Of a stretch of 64,000 nt of DNA, positions 38,497 to 48,009 are shown in pieces. A program made the position numbers and the translations under genes. Within the stretch, counting starts at the first letter, position 1; each line of letters opens with the position of its first letter. The DNA comes from CAWAND01 sp963797485 (GTDB lineage: Bacteria > Chloroflexota > Anaerolineae > Anaerolineales > E44-bin32): NCBI GenBank assembly GCA_963797485.1, contig CAWCPF010000003.1:806001-870000 (forward strand). Direction: 5' to 3'. The notes beneath the pieces were generated by a model. That model did no database searches. It was not told the origin of the DNA and saw only the letters and a list, made by a program, of their open reading frames with translations.

Positions 38497-39858
38497 GTGC
38501 CCCGCCCACGCTGGTTGGTCGTCCTTTCGCTCGGATGCGTCCTGGCTGCCTGCGGCCAGGCCATCGCTTCCCCCATGGCCGGATTGACCCCCTCGGCGCC
38601 CGCCTCGGCGGCGCCGACGACCGCCCAACCGAGCGCCACGGCCTCCAGCAGTGTCCCGCCGCTCCAGGGCCGGGTGGAAGTTTGGATGGACTGGAATCCA
38701 GTCCGGCTTCAAGGCCTGGTGAAAGCTGTGGATGGTTTTCGAGCCCGCCATCCGCGGGTCGAGTTCGACCTGGCCTACTATCCCACCGATCAACTCAAGG
38801 GCGCCTTCGAGCAAGCCGCCGCCCAAAAACAGGGCCCGAGCATTCTCATCGGGCCTTCCACCTGGGGCCGCACGTACGCCGACCGGGGTTGGATTCGGGA
38901 CCTGACCGAGCTAATTCTCCCCAGCCAACAAGCAAGCCTGCAGCCCGTCGCCTGGGCGCAGGTGGCGGACAGCGCCCACGTGGTGGGTCTCCCGCTGACC
39001 ATGGAAGGCAATGTGCTCTATCGCAACGCCGCTCTTGTGGCGGATCCGGCCATGACCGTGGCCGACCTGGTCCGGGCGGCTCAGGCGCTCAAGACCGAAA
39101 GAGGCTTCGGAGCCAGCCTGGATTTCGGTTTCATGCTCAGCGTGCCCCAGCTCAGCGCGTGCGGAGCGTCACTGGACACCCGGGCCAGCACGCCGTTCGA
39201 CGAGGCCTTCGGGGAGTGCTGGTTGGGCCTCATGCAGCGGCTGGGCCAGGCCGGACGGCCGGTGTTCAACACGGATGACGACTTGTCGCGGTTTGAATCC
39301 GGACAGTCCGCGTGGTTGATCGAGTCGACCGTTCGGATGGAGGAGCTCACGCAAGCGATCGGGGAGGCCAACCTGGCCATCGACGCCTGGCCGCTGGATG
39401 CCGACACCGGCCAGCATCTTACCGGTTACGTGTGGACGGAAAACGCTTATCTGACCTCCACCGCCCGTGGAGCCGACCTGGAGGCCGCGTGGGCCTTCAT
39501 GGCCTACCTGCTGGCGCCTGAGACGCAGGCCGCAATGGACGAGATCGATGCCGGGCGACGAGTGCCTTCGGTCGTGGGGGTCCCGCTGGCGGATCCGCTC
39601 CTGGCGCAGGCCCGGACCGTGCTGGAGGGCAACCTGCCTCGTCCGTATGCGGAGGATCTCACCCGCCTGACGGGCCCGCTCGACACGGCGCTTCGCCTGG
39701 TGGTGGGACAATCCGGGAAGATCCCCCTCGTGACCATGGCCACTCTGCAAGAAATCCAGAAGCTCAATCTCGCCACGCCCACGGCCACAGCCACGCTGGC
39801 GGCCTCCGCCACGCCGCTCTCAACCCTTCCGCCTTCACCCACATTTCCTCCCCCATGA
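38497..39858 (+). CDS. Second solute-binding lipoprotein of the glucan locus
   Basis: A 453-residue protein beginning VPRPRWLVVLSLGCVLAACG, with lipobox LAAC and a long Ala/Ser/Thr/Pro linker. The mature part is an extracellular family 1 binding fold (GRVEVWMDWNPVRLQGLVKA, GPSILIGPSTWGRTYADRGW, GLPLTMEGNVLYRNAALV). It ends in an unusual Thr/Ala/Pro-rich tail. The GTG at 38497 is chosen as the start nearest the signal peptide; earlier in-frame starts would put charged residues ahead of it. No permease follows, so it may share the MalF/MalG pair or serve as a surface binder. Confidence 0.75.
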   Translation: MPRPRWLVVLSLGCVLAACGQAIASPMAGLTPSAPASAAPTTAQPSATASSSVPPLQGRVEVWMDWNPVRLQGLVKAVDGFRARHPRVEFDLAYYPTDQLKGAFEQAAAQKQGPSILIGPSTWGRTYADRGWIRDLTELILPSQQASLQPVAWAQVADSAHVVGLPLTMEGNVLYRNAALVADPAMTVADLVRAAQALKTERGFGASLDFGFMLSVPQLSACGASLDTRASTPFDEAFGECWLGLMQRLGQAGRPVFNTDDDLSRFESGQSAWLIESTVRMEELTQAIGEANLAIDAWPLDADTGQHLTGYVWTENAYLTSTARGADLEAAWAFMAYLLAPETQAAMDEIDAGRRVPSVVGVPLADPLLAQARTVLEGNLPRPYAEDLTRLTGPLDTALRLVVGQSGKIPLVTMATLQEIQKLNLATPTATATLAASATPLSTLPPSPTFPPP

Positions 39859-39889
39859 GCCGCGCCCAGACGCTTGACCATCGGAGCCT

Positions 39890-41296
39890 ATGATCACACC
39901 TGACTGGGTCCAGGACGCTGTCTTCTACCAAATCTTTCCCGACCGATTTGCGAATGGCGATCCGTCCAACGATCCCCCGAACGTCCAACCCTGGGGATCG
40001 CCGCCCAATGTGTGGGGTTTTCAAGGCGGAGATCTGCAAGGCATACTCCAGCATCTCGACTACCTGCTCGACCTGGGGATTAACGCCCTCTATCTCAACC
40101 CCATCTTCCAATCGCCGTCCAACCACCGCTACAACACGACCGACTACTTCTCGATTGAGCGCAAACTTGGAACCATGGCCGACTTCAAGGCCCTCATCGA
40201 AGCCGCGCATGCACACCAGATGCGCGTCGTCCTGGACGGGGTCTTCAATCACTGCGGCCGGGGTTTCTTCGCCTTCAACGACTTGCTTGAAAACGGCTCT
40301 CACTCCGCCTACAAGGACTGGTTCCACGTTAACAAGTTTCCCGTCGACGCCTACGGTGACGGCCAGGCCAAATCCTATCGGGCCTGGTGGGACTTCAAGA
40401 GCCTGCCCAAATTCAATCATTTCAACCCCAAAGTGCGCGCCTACCTGCTCAACGTGGCGCGCTTCTGGATCGAACAGGGCACTGACGGCTGGCGCCTGGA
40501 TGTGCCCAATGAGATCGATGACGTGACCTTTTGGGCTGAGTTCCGCCAGGTGGTTAAGGCCGCCAATCCGGACGCCTATCTGGTCGGCGAAATCTGGGAA
40601 GCCGATCCAAGCTGGGTCGGCCCCGAGCGCTTCGACGGCCTGATGCACTACCCGCTGCGCAAGGCGCTGATCGAACTCCTGACCGCCGATAAGCCGTCGA
40701 TCGGCACATTTGCCCAGGCGGTCGAGGGACTGGCTGCAGCCTACGGGCCGGAGCACACCCGCGCCCAGTACGTGCCCCTCGGATCGCATGACACGGAACG
40801 GATCAAGACTGTGCTCGGTGGGCGCCCCGATCGGCTGCGGCTGGCCCTTCTGTTTCAGATGTTCTCTCCGGGCGCCCCGGCCGTCTACTACGGGGACGAG
40901 ATCGGCCTCGAAGGCGGAAAGGACCCCGACTCGCGCCGGGCGTTTCCGTGGGACCAGGACGCCTGGGATGTCGAGCTCCGCAACCTGGTCCAAACTCTGA
41001 TCCGGCTGCGCCGAGCTTCGCCGGCGCTTCGGCGCGGGGACTTCGTCCGGCTCATGCTCGACGAGGCGACCGCCTGCTGCGCCTTCGGGCGGCCGATGGA
41101 AGGCAGTGGTGCGGTGCTGGCCATGAACGCTTCGGCGGCAGAACTGCCTATCCGCATTCCGGTGACCGCACTCGGCTGGCCCGATGGCCACGTGGTCGTA
41201 GATCCACTGCAGGGTGCGGAGCAGGCCGTGAAGGACGGCGGCGTCGAGGTCGTCGTGCCGCCGGTGAGCGGCGCCCTGATCCTGCCAAAGAACTGA
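39890..41296 (+). CDS. GH13 alpha-amylase family enzyme (neopullulanase/cyclomaltodextrinase-like)
   Basis: A 468-residue cytoplasmic enzyme without a signal peptide. It starts PDWVQDAVFYQIFPDRFANG, and the four GH13 regions are visible: DGVFNHCG, GWRLDVPNE (nucleophile Asp about 204), VGEIWE (acid/base Glu about 234) and GSHDTER (Asp about 301). The short N-terminus lacks the usual dimerisation domain of neopullulanases. It probably hydrolyses maltodextrins imported by the transporter upstream. Located 31 bp after the second binding-protein gene, so likely co-transcribed. Confidence 0.88.
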   Translation: MITPDWVQDAVFYQIFPDRFANGDPSNDPPNVQPWGSPPNVWGFQGGDLQGILQHLDYLLDLGINALYLNPIFQSPSNHRYNTTDYFSIERKLGTMADFKALIEAAHAHQMRVVLDGVFNHCGRGFFAFNDLLENGSHSAYKDWFHVNKFPVDAYGDGQAKSYRAWWDFKSLPKFNHFNPKVRAYLLNVARFWIEQGTDGWRLDVPNEIDDVTFWAEFRQVVKAANPDAYLVGEIWEADPSWVGPERFDGLMHYPLRKALIELLTADKPSIGTFAQAVEGLAAAYGPEHTRAQYVPLGSHDTERIKTVLGGRPDRLRLALLFQMFSPGAPAVYYGDEIGLEGGKDPDSRRAFPWDQDAWDVELRNLVQTLIRLRRASPALRRGDFVRLMLDEATACCAFGRPMEGSGAVLAMNASAAELPIRIPVTALGWPDGHVVVDPLQGAEQAVKDGGVEVVVPPVSGALILPKN

Positions 41297-41353
41297 TCCA
41301 AAACCAACTCCAGCCCGCCATCGCCAATCCGGCCACCGGTCCGACCCGGGATG

Positions 41354-41359
41354 TATAAT
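41354..41359 (+). promoter_or_regulatory. -10 element upstream of the tRNA nucleotidyltransferase fusion
   Basis: TATAAT 79 bases before the ATG at 41439, giving an ordinary leader. Confidence 0.4.
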
Positions 41360-41438
41360 CGCGGCGCGAGCGAAGCCGAGAATTGGCGGCGACGATCATC
41401 CCCGCGCTGGACGCGAATCCCGGAGCCAAGGCGAAGCC

Positions 41439-44069
41439 ATGCACGTCATCCTCACCCACGAGCAGGCGGACTTCGACGCCCTGGGCGCCTCGCTGGGTGC
41501 CGCCTGGCTGCGCCCGTCGGCGGTGCCTATTCTGCCGCGCCGCATGAACATCAACGTTCGCGCCTTCCTGTCCGCCCACGGCGCCGGTTTGCCGTTTGCC
41601 GACCCGGGCGTCATCAAGTCGGAGACGGTTGAGCGGATCACCCTGGTGGACACTCAGAGCCTGGGTTCGATCAAGGGTGTCGGGTCCGCGACCCGGGTGG
41701 AGGTCTTTGACCATCACCGCGCCGATCCGGCCCTAGACCCGGCCTGGGAGCGGCATATCGAATCGGTCGGAGCGACCGTCACATTGATGGTCGAGGCGCT
41801 CACCGCCGCAGGCGCTGAGCTTGACTCCCTGGCGGCGACGTTGCTGCTCTTGGGGCTTTACGAGGACACCGGTCTGCTGTCGTACTCCATCACCACGGCC
41901 CGCGACCTGAAGGCCGGCGCCTGGCTGCTCGAGCAGGGTGCCGATCTGAAGCTGGCGGCCGATTTTCTCAATCACCCGCTGTCGCCTGAGCAGCAAGGCC
42001 TATTCCAGCGCCTGTTGGAAGGTTCCGAGCCCCACGCGATCCATGGCGTGCCGGTCGTGGTCGCCTCGGCGCGGGCCGAGGGGATGCTGGACGAAATCTC
42101 TACCCTGGCTCACAAGCTCCGGGACACGTTTGATGCCGCCGGCTTGTTCCTGCTCGTGGCTTTGAACAGCCACATCCAACTGGTGGCGCGCTCGACCTCG
42201 GACGCGGTCGACGTGGCCCGAGTCGCCGAGCACTTTGGCGGCGGGGGTCACAATCGGGCGGCGGCGGCCCTGATCAAGAACATGGACTTGGAGGCGGTGC
42301 GCCTGGAGCTGCTGGCGCTGCTGGACACCCTGATCGCCCCGCCGCGAACCGTGGGTGAGATCATGTCCCGCGTGCCCAGAGTGCTGAGCGCCGACTCGCG
42401 CATCAGCGAGGCGGCGAAGCAGATGCAGCGTTCCGGGCATGAGGGCTATCCCGTCGTCGACGGAGATCGCCTGGTCGGTTTGCTAACGCGCCCGGCAGTG
42501 GATCGCGCCGTGGCGCACAAGCTGGGCCATCGGCCCGTGTCCTCGATTATGGACGCCGGCCACGTCAGCGTGGCGCCCGAGGACAGCCTTGACCACTTGC
42601 AGCAGGTCATGCTGAGCCATGATTGGGGGCAGGTGCCGGTCGTGGAACGTCCCGGCGGCGAGATCATCGGCATCGTGACCCGCACGGATGTGCTCAAGAC
42701 GCTGGCGTCTGAACGGACCGCCGCCCGCCCGATCAACCTGGCCGAACAACTAACCACCGCCTTGCGCCCGGAACGGCTGAGGCTGCTGAAGTTGGTGGCC
42801 GATCAGGCCGAGCACGGCGGCAGCGCCCTGTACGTGGTGGGAGGCTTTGTCCGCGACCTGCTGCTCGGGCAGCCCAGCGTTGACTTCGATCTGGTGGTGG
42901 AGGGTGATGCCCTGGGGCTGGCGGATTCACTGGCGTCTCGATTCGGCGGCCGGGTTCGAGGCCACCGGCGGTTCGGCACCGCCAAGTGGTTGATCGACCG
43001 GGGCCATCCGGGCCTGATCGAAGCCATTGGTGAGCCCGACGAGGGGCGCGCCGATCTGCCGGCCAGCCTGGATCTGGTCGGGGCGCGCACCGAGTTCTAT
43101 CCGCACCCCTCGGCTCTCCCGACGGTCGAGAGGGGAAGCATCAAGCTCGATCTGCACCGGCGCGATTTCACCATCAACACCCTGGCGCTGCGGCTCGATG
43201 GTCGCTACTACGGACAGCTTCAGGACGACTGGGGCGGCGGGGCCGATTTGAAGCATGGCCTAATCCGTGTGCTGCATTCCCTGAGCTTCGTGGATGATCC
43301 CACGTGCTCGCTGCGAGCCGTCCGCCTCGGGCAGCGGCTGGGCTTTCGAATCGAAGACCGGAGCCTCGAATTGCTCAAGAATGCCAGCCCGTTGCTGGAC
43401 CGTGTGAGCGGGGACCGGATCCGGAGCGAACTGGCTTTGATCTTTGGTGAGGCGCGTCGGGTTGAGATCATGCGCCAGCTCAGAGACCTGGGTTTGCTGG
43501 GGGCCATCCATCCCGACCTGGTCTGGGACGAGTGGCTTGAAGCCCGTTGGCCGGGGGTGGCGGCTTCCACGCCCGAGGAACTGGGCGGATTGGAGCATGA
43601 GCCCGACCTCGAAGCCCTGTATTTCACGGTTTGGCTCTACCGGCTCGAATTGACACATGCCCAGAGCGTGGCCAATCGGCTGAACTTTCCGGGTTGGATG
43701 GCGCGGCAGGCGCTCGAGGCGGCCGCGGTTGGCCAGACCCTGGCGCGGCTTTCGGGAGACGCTGCGCCCAGCGTAGTGACCGCCGTCCTGGACGGCGCGA
43801 ACGAGGCTTCGCTTGTCGGCGTCTGGATTTGCGAACTTGATCATGTGATCAACCGCGGCTGGATCCGCCAATACCTCGAGGCATGGCGGCACGTGCGGAG
43901 CGGTGTAGACGGAGACATGCTCCGGGCCCGCGGCGTTCCCCAGGGGCCGGCTTACCGCGAGATCTTGACCCGCCTGCGAGCCGCCTGGCTCGATGGGCAA
44001 ATCCTCACCGAACAAGACGAGCAGACCATGCTCGATGATGTGCTGGTGGAGATCGGCGGCCGTGGTTGA
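41439..44069 (+). CDS. DHH-CBS-CBS-tRNA nucleotidyltransferase fusion
   Basis: A multidomain protein of 876 residues. The N-terminal DHH phosphoesterase has THEQADFDALGAS and EVFDHHRAD (about residue 91) followed by a DHHA1-like FGGGGHNRAAAA. Two CBS domains (about 305-430, e.g. VGEIMSRVPRVLSADSRI) come next. The C-terminal class II nucleotidyltransferase shows VVGGFVRDLLLG, VDFDLVVEGDAL and RRDFTINTLALRL with the head-domain motif DDPTCSLRAVRLGQRLGF. This architecture is known in several phyla and is generally assigned to A-adding or CCA-adding enzymes. The CBS pair suggests nucleotide control. It overlaps the next gene by 8 bp. Confidence 0.9.
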   Translation: MHVILTHEQADFDALGASLGAAWLRPSAVPILPRRMNINVRAFLSAHGAGLPFADPGVIKSETVERITLVDTQSLGSIKGVGSATRVEVFDHHRADPALDPAWERHIESVGATVTLMVEALTAAGAELDSLAATLLLLGLYEDTGLLSYSITTARDLKAGAWLLEQGADLKLAADFLNHPLSPEQQGLFQRLLEGSEPHAIHGVPVVVASARAEGMLDEISTLAHKLRDTFDAAGLFLLVALNSHIQLVARSTSDAVDVARVAEHFGGGGHNRAAAALIKNMDLEAVRLELLALLDTLIAPPRTVGEIMSRVPRVLSADSRISEAAKQMQRSGHEGYPVVDGDRLVGLLTRPAVDRAVAHKLGHRPVSSIMDAGHVSVAPEDSLDHLQQVMLSHDWGQVPVVERPGGEIIGIVTRTDVLKTLASERTAARPINLAEQLTTALRPERLRLLKLVADQAEHGGSALYVVGGFVRDLLLGQPSVDFDLVVEGDALGLADSLASRFGGRVRGHRRFGTAKWLIDRGHPGLIEAIGEPDEGRADLPASLDLVGARTEFYPHPSALPTVERGSIKLDLHRRDFTINTLALRLDGRYYGQLQDDWGGGADLKHGLIRVLHSLSFVDDPTCSLRAVRLGQRLGFRIEDRSLELLKNASPLLDRVSGDRIRSELALIFGEARRVEIMRQLRDLGLLGAIHPDLVWDEWLEARWPGVAASTPEELGGLEHEPDLEALYFTVWLYRLELTHAQSVANRLNFPGWMARQALEAAAVGQTLARLSGDAAPSVVTAVLDGANEASLVGVWICELDHVINRGWIRQYLEAWRHVRSGVDGDMLRARGVPQGPAYREILTRLRAAWLDGQILTEQDEQTMLDDVLVEIGGRG

Positions 44070-44565
44070 GCGTGAGCGCGTCCTGATCCGCAAGGCACGC
44101 GAGCAGGACCTGCCGGCCCTGGAGTGGGAGGGGCGCTACCAACACTTCCGCCGGTTGTATCGGCACGCCCTGGCGGAGGCTCGCCGGGGACGCCGTGTCC
44201 TGCTCGTGGCCGACGTGAGCGGCCAGATCGTCGGCCAGATCTTCGTCCAGCTCGACAGCCGGAGGGCCGAGCTGGCCGATGGTTTGAACACTGGTTACCT
44301 CTACGCCTTCCGCGTCCGGCCCAACTTTCGCAACCAGGGCATCGGCACCCAGCTTTTGCTCGAGGCCGAATCCATCCTCCGGGGCCGCGGTTTTCGCCGG
44401 GCGGTGATCGCCGTGGCGCGCGACAACGACGCCGCTTTGCGATTGTACGAAGCCATGGGCTACGCGCGCTTCGCCGAGGATCCGGGCCGTTGGTCATACA
44501 TCGACCACGAGGGCCGCATGCGAACCGTCTCCGAACCGGCCTACATGCTTGAGAAGCCCCTCTAA
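44062..44565 (+). CDS. GNAT family N-acetyltransferase
   Basis: A 167-residue acetyltransferase: IRKAREQDLPALEWEG opening, LYAFRVRPNFRNQGIGTQLL as the acetyl-CoA loop, and DNDAALRLYEAMGYARF at motif B. The GTG at 44062 overlaps the end of the nucleotidyltransferase fusion by 8 bp, which implies coupling. Its substrate is unknown; the tail RMRTVSEPAYMLEKPL has no parallel I recognise. Confidence 0.78.
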   Translation: MVERERVLIRKAREQDLPALEWEGRYQHFRRLYRHALAEARRGRRVLLVADVSGQIVGQIFVQLDSRRAELADGLNTGYLYAFRVRPNFRNQGIGTQLLLEAESILRGRGFRRAVIAVARDNDAALRLYEAMGYARFAEDPGRWSYIDHEGRMRTVSEPAYMLEKPL

Positions 44566-44619
44566 CCTGCCGGCGAAGTCGCCACACCGCTCGCGCATTC
44601 CATTCTGCCTTCATCCTGT

Positions 44620-44635
44620 CCACACGCGTGTGTGG
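44620..44635. terminator. Short hairpin after the GNAT gene
   Basis: CCACAC and GTGTGG pair around GCGT, 55 bp past the stop. A weak terminator candidate in the 201-bp gap before the LysM/M23 genes. Confidence 0.3.
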
Positions 44636-44766
44636 TACATTTCGCGCCGCCGCGGGTCGGCCGGCTGGCACGTTTCTTGAAACCTGGCGGTTGAATAGTG
44701 CCTCCGCAGAAGATCAGTAAGTGCGCGGCCTTACAGAAAGGCCCCCGGCATGAGGGACCAAGTCTG

Positions 44767-46329
44767 GTGACGAGCAGAAGCAGCCTTCGCACAGGCGCGT
44801 GGGTTGTGGCCGCCCTGGCCGTGATCGCCAATTTGGGCTGCACCCGGTCGCAGGCGCCTGAAGTGGCCTGGCAGATGATCGATCCGTGGGTCGGAGACCT
44901 GCCCGTGCCCAGCCCCACGCCAACCGCCACCGCGACACCCGTGGCTGTCATGACCCTGTTTCCAGCTCCCCTCGAGGCGGGCCAGCTTCGCTCGACACCT
45001 ACGCCCGATGCGGTTCGTGAGCCTCCGGCGCTGCGGACTTCCGCCGAGGCCTACGTGGTCCGTCCCGGCGATTCCCTGAATCAGATCGCCGGCAGGTTCG
45101 GCATTGGTTTGAGCTATCTCATGGCCGCCAACGGCCTGATCTACCCCGACTACCTGTATGCCGGCCAGGTGCTCTGGATACCGGCGCCGGTCCCTCAGCC
45201 GCCGGGCCCGACGGACAAACTGATTCCGGATTCGGAGCTCGTAAACGGGCCCTCCCAGGTCTTCTTTGACGTAAGGTCGGTCGTAAAGCAGTGGGATGGA
45301 GCGCTGGCCCACACCAGCGAGAGCGTGGATGGAACCGACCTCTCGGGGGCGCAGATCGTCCAGCTGGTTGCGGACCGCTATTCGGTCAGCCCGCGACTGC
45401 TGCTCGGCTTGTTGGAGTATCAGGCAGGCTGGCTGACTCAGCGGCATGTCTCGGCCCAGGCCGTGACCTATCCCATGGGTTATCAGGCATTGGGCTGGGA
45501 GGGGCTGTTCTCCCAGCTCTCATGGGCGGCCAATCAGGTGAATGCCGGTTTCTATCTGTGGCAGGCTGGCTGGGCCGGCCCCATCGGTTTTGCCGATGGG
45601 TCGGTCGTTCCGGTCGGCATGGGGCTGAATGCTGGCACGGTTGGGCTCGAGTACATGTTTGCCCAACTCTATCCGGTGGATTCTTGGCGCCATGTGGTCG
45701 GCCCGGATGGCTTCATCAAGACCTACCAAACCATCTTCGGGGACCCCTTCGACTGGGCGATCGAGCCGCTGCTACCCCCAGGGCTGGCGCAGCCCAACAT
45801 GCAGCTTCCCTTCGAAGACGGCGCCACCTGGTCCTTCACCAGCGGTCCGCACGGCGGCTGGGACAGCGGGTCGGCCTGGGCGGCCGTGGATTTTGCGCCG
45901 CCGGGAGACGCCCTGGGCTGTGTCACGTCGTATGCGTGGGAGACGGCGGTCGCCGACGGGTTGATAGTGCGCACGGGCAATGGGGAGGTGCTCGAGGACC
46001 TGGATCAAGACGGACATGAAGAGACCGGCTGGGTGGTGCTTTACATGCATGTCGAATCCAGAGATCGGGTGCAGACGGGCCAGGTGGTTCATGCCGGGGA
46101 CCGCATCGGACATCCGTCGTGCGAGGGGGGTGTGGCCGACGGGACTCACCTGCACCTGGCGCGTAAGTATAATGGCGTGTGGATATCGGCCGACGGCCCG
46201 CTTCCGTTCAACTTGGACGGTTGGATCTCGAGCGGCACCGGCGTTCAATACGACGGGACCCTGACGCGCAAGGGCGTGATTCTGGAAGCCTGTGGGTGTC
46301 GGGGATCGGATAACCAAATCTCACGCTGA
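44767..46329 (+). CDS. LysM/M23 lipoprotein endopeptidase, paralogue 1
   Basis: A 520-residue cell-envelope protein. The signal ends in the lipobox IANLGC; a Pro/Thr linker follows, then one LysM (YVVRPGDSLNQIAGRFGI to AGQVLWIPAP, about 96-140). A middle domain contains IPDSELVNGPSQVFFDV and SVSPRLLLGLLEYQAGW. The C-terminal M23-like metallopeptidase has SGPHGGW with AVDFAPP, VVLYMHVES and the H-x-H ligand pair in GTHLHLARKY. It should bind and cut peptidoglycan stem peptides. The GTG at 44767 is chosen to place the signal peptide at the N-terminus. First of three tandem copies. Confidence 0.8.
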   Translation: MTSRSSLRTGAWVVAALAVIANLGCTRSQAPEVAWQMIDPWVGDLPVPSPTPTATATPVAVMTLFPAPLEAGQLRSTPTPDAVREPPALRTSAEAYVVRPGDSLNQIAGRFGIGLSYLMAANGLIYPDYLYAGQVLWIPAPVPQPPGPTDKLIPDSELVNGPSQVFFDVRSVVKQWDGALAHTSESVDGTDLSGAQIVQLVADRYSVSPRLLLGLLEYQAGWLTQRHVSAQAVTYPMGYQALGWEGLFSQLSWAANQVNAGFYLWQAGWAGPIGFADGSVVPVGMGLNAGTVGLEYMFAQLYPVDSWRHVVGPDGFIKTYQTIFGDPFDWAIEPLLPPGLAQPNMQLPFEDGATWSFTSGPHGGWDSGSAWAAVDFAPPGDALGCVTSYAWETAVADGLIVRTGNGEVLEDLDQDGHEETGWVVLYMHVESRDRVQTGQVVHAGDRIGHPSCEGGVADGTHLHLARKYNGVWISADGPLPFNLDGWISSGTGVQYDGTLTRKGVILEACGCRGSDNQISR

Positions 46330-46330
46330 G

Positions 46331-47923
46331 GTGGTATTGATCCGTCGCCGACCGCCAATATCCTGGGTGCTCGTCTTGCCGACACTGGCCGGCCTGCTTG
46401 CCAGTCTGGCTTGCGCTCGATCGGACATCCCGGTGACGGCCGTCCTGACAGAGAGCGATCCCGGCCAGGCGGCGACCGTGGATATCGACCCTACGCTCGA
46501 GCCAACCGTCAACAGTTCACCAACACTACCGCCGACCGACATCCCCACGGCCTCCCCGACCCCAGCCACACCCGAAGCCCCGGCGTCTCCGACCCCGCCG
46601 GCCACTCCGACCGCAGCCGCGGGCAATGAGCCAGACACCATCGTGTATGAAGCTCAGCCAGGCGACGCGCTGTCCGCCGTCGCCGTGCGCTTTGGGGTTC
46701 TCCCGTCTGACATTTCATCGTCGGCCGGGATCCTTCCGGAGCAGGGCCTGATTGCCCCGTCGACCATCCTGCTCATCCCACGCCGATTGGGCGCGACCGG
46801 TCCTTCGGACCGCCTGATCCCCGACAGCGAGTTTGTGTTTTCACCTCATGCAGTTGACTTTGACGTGTCTGCTTTCGCCGCTCAGCAGGGCGGGTTCCTG
46901 GAGACGTATCACGAGTACGTCGGCCAGAGATGGCGCAGCGGCCCGGAGGTCCTCGCCATGGCCGCCCGCGACAACTCGGTGAACCCGCGCTTGCTCCTGG
47001 CGCTGCTCGAGTACAAGTCGCATTGGGTGACCCAGTCTCAGCGGCCGAGCGGGAACGCGTTCGACTATCCCTTGGGGAATGCCGACCCGCAATTCCGCGG
47101 CCTGTACCAGCAGTTGTCGTGGGTGTCCAACGAGATGGGCAAGGGCTACTTCGAGTGGCGGTCTGGCAGGCTAACGGACCTGATCTTCGGGGACCTCACC
47201 CAGGTGCGGCTGGCCCCCGACCTCAACGCCGGCACGGTCGCCTTGCAGTACTTTTTCGCCGAAACCCTGGGGCCGCGCAATTGGGCGCAAGCGCTGAGCC
47301 CCGACGGTTTCATGGCCACCTATCGCAGCTTCTTCGGGGACCCCTGGCAGTACATGCATCCTTTACTCGAGCCCGGCGTCCAGCAGCCGCCCATGATCCT
47401 GCCTTTCCTTCCCGGTCACGTGTGGGCCTTCACCGGCGGCCCGCACGGCGCCTGGGAACGTGATTCGGCCTGGGCGGCTCTAGATTTCGCCCCCTCGACC
47501 AGTGTCGCCGGGTGCGGCGTGTCCGACGACTGGGCCGTGGCGGCCGCTCCCGGACTGGTGGTCCGGAGCGGGGGTGGGGTGGTCGTGCTCGATCTGGATG
47601 GAGATGGGCGAGAGCAGACGGGTTGGGACTTGATTTACCTGCACATCGCAGAGAGCGGGCACGTGGCTCAGGGGACCTTTGTCGAGACCGGCGACTTGAT
47701 CGGCCATCCCTCATGCGAAGGCGGGATCGCCACCGGCACGCATTTACACCTGGTGCGAAAGTACAATGGGGAGTGGATTCTGGCCGACGGCCCGTTGCCT
47801 TTCGATCTGAGCGGCTGGGACGCCCATGCCGGGATCAAACCCTACCAGGGCGAGCTGACCAAGGGCGACCAAACGGTGTTGGCTTGTACCTGTGCTTCCA
47901 AGCAGACGTTGATTTCTCGTTGA
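46331..47923 (+). CDS. LysM/M23 lipoprotein endopeptidase, paralogue 2
   Basis: A 530-residue paralogue of the preceding protein in the same order of parts: lipobox LASLAC, a long Pro/Thr-rich linker (about 30-95), a LysM-like segment (YEAQPGDALSAVAVRFGV), the middle domain (IPDSEFVFSPHAVDFDV, NSVNPRLLLALLEYKSHWVT), and the M23 domain (GGPHGAW with ALDFAPS, LIYLHIAES, GTHLHLVRKYNG). The GTG start lies one base after the previous stop, so the genes are co-transcribed. Its LysM is the more divergent and may bind glycan weakly. Confidence 0.8.
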   Translation: MVLIRRRPPISWVLVLPTLAGLLASLACARSDIPVTAVLTESDPGQAATVDIDPTLEPTVNSSPTLPPTDIPTASPTPATPEAPASPTPPATPTAAAGNEPDTIVYEAQPGDALSAVAVRFGVLPSDISSSAGILPEQGLIAPSTILLIPRRLGATGPSDRLIPDSEFVFSPHAVDFDVSAFAAQQGGFLETYHEYVGQRWRSGPEVLAMAARDNSVNPRLLLALLEYKSHWVTQSQRPSGNAFDYPLGNADPQFRGLYQQLSWVSNEMGKGYFEWRSGRLTDLIFGDLTQVRLAPDLNAGTVALQYFFAETLGPRNWAQALSPDGFMATYRSFFGDPWQYMHPLLEPGVQQPPMILPFLPGHVWAFTGGPHGAWERDSAWAALDFAPSTSVAGCGVSDDWAVAAAPGLVVRSGGGVVVLDLDGDGREQTGWDLIYLHIAESGHVAQGTFVETGDLIGHPSCEGGIATGTHLHLVRKYNGEWILADGPLPFDLSGWDAHAGIKPYQGELTKGDQTVLACTCASKQTLISR

Positions 47924-48009
47924 GGTCGGGCTCGGAGTGGGCTCGGGCGGGGCCGCGGCCCGGCCCGTGGCCGGCTCAGCTGCGCGCCCGGTAAGGCATA
48001 GGCGGATTG

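Noticed and set aside
39764..41191. 475-codon minus-strand frame across the GH13 gene
   Set aside because: Antisense shadow; the plus strand carries complete GH13 catalytic motifs.
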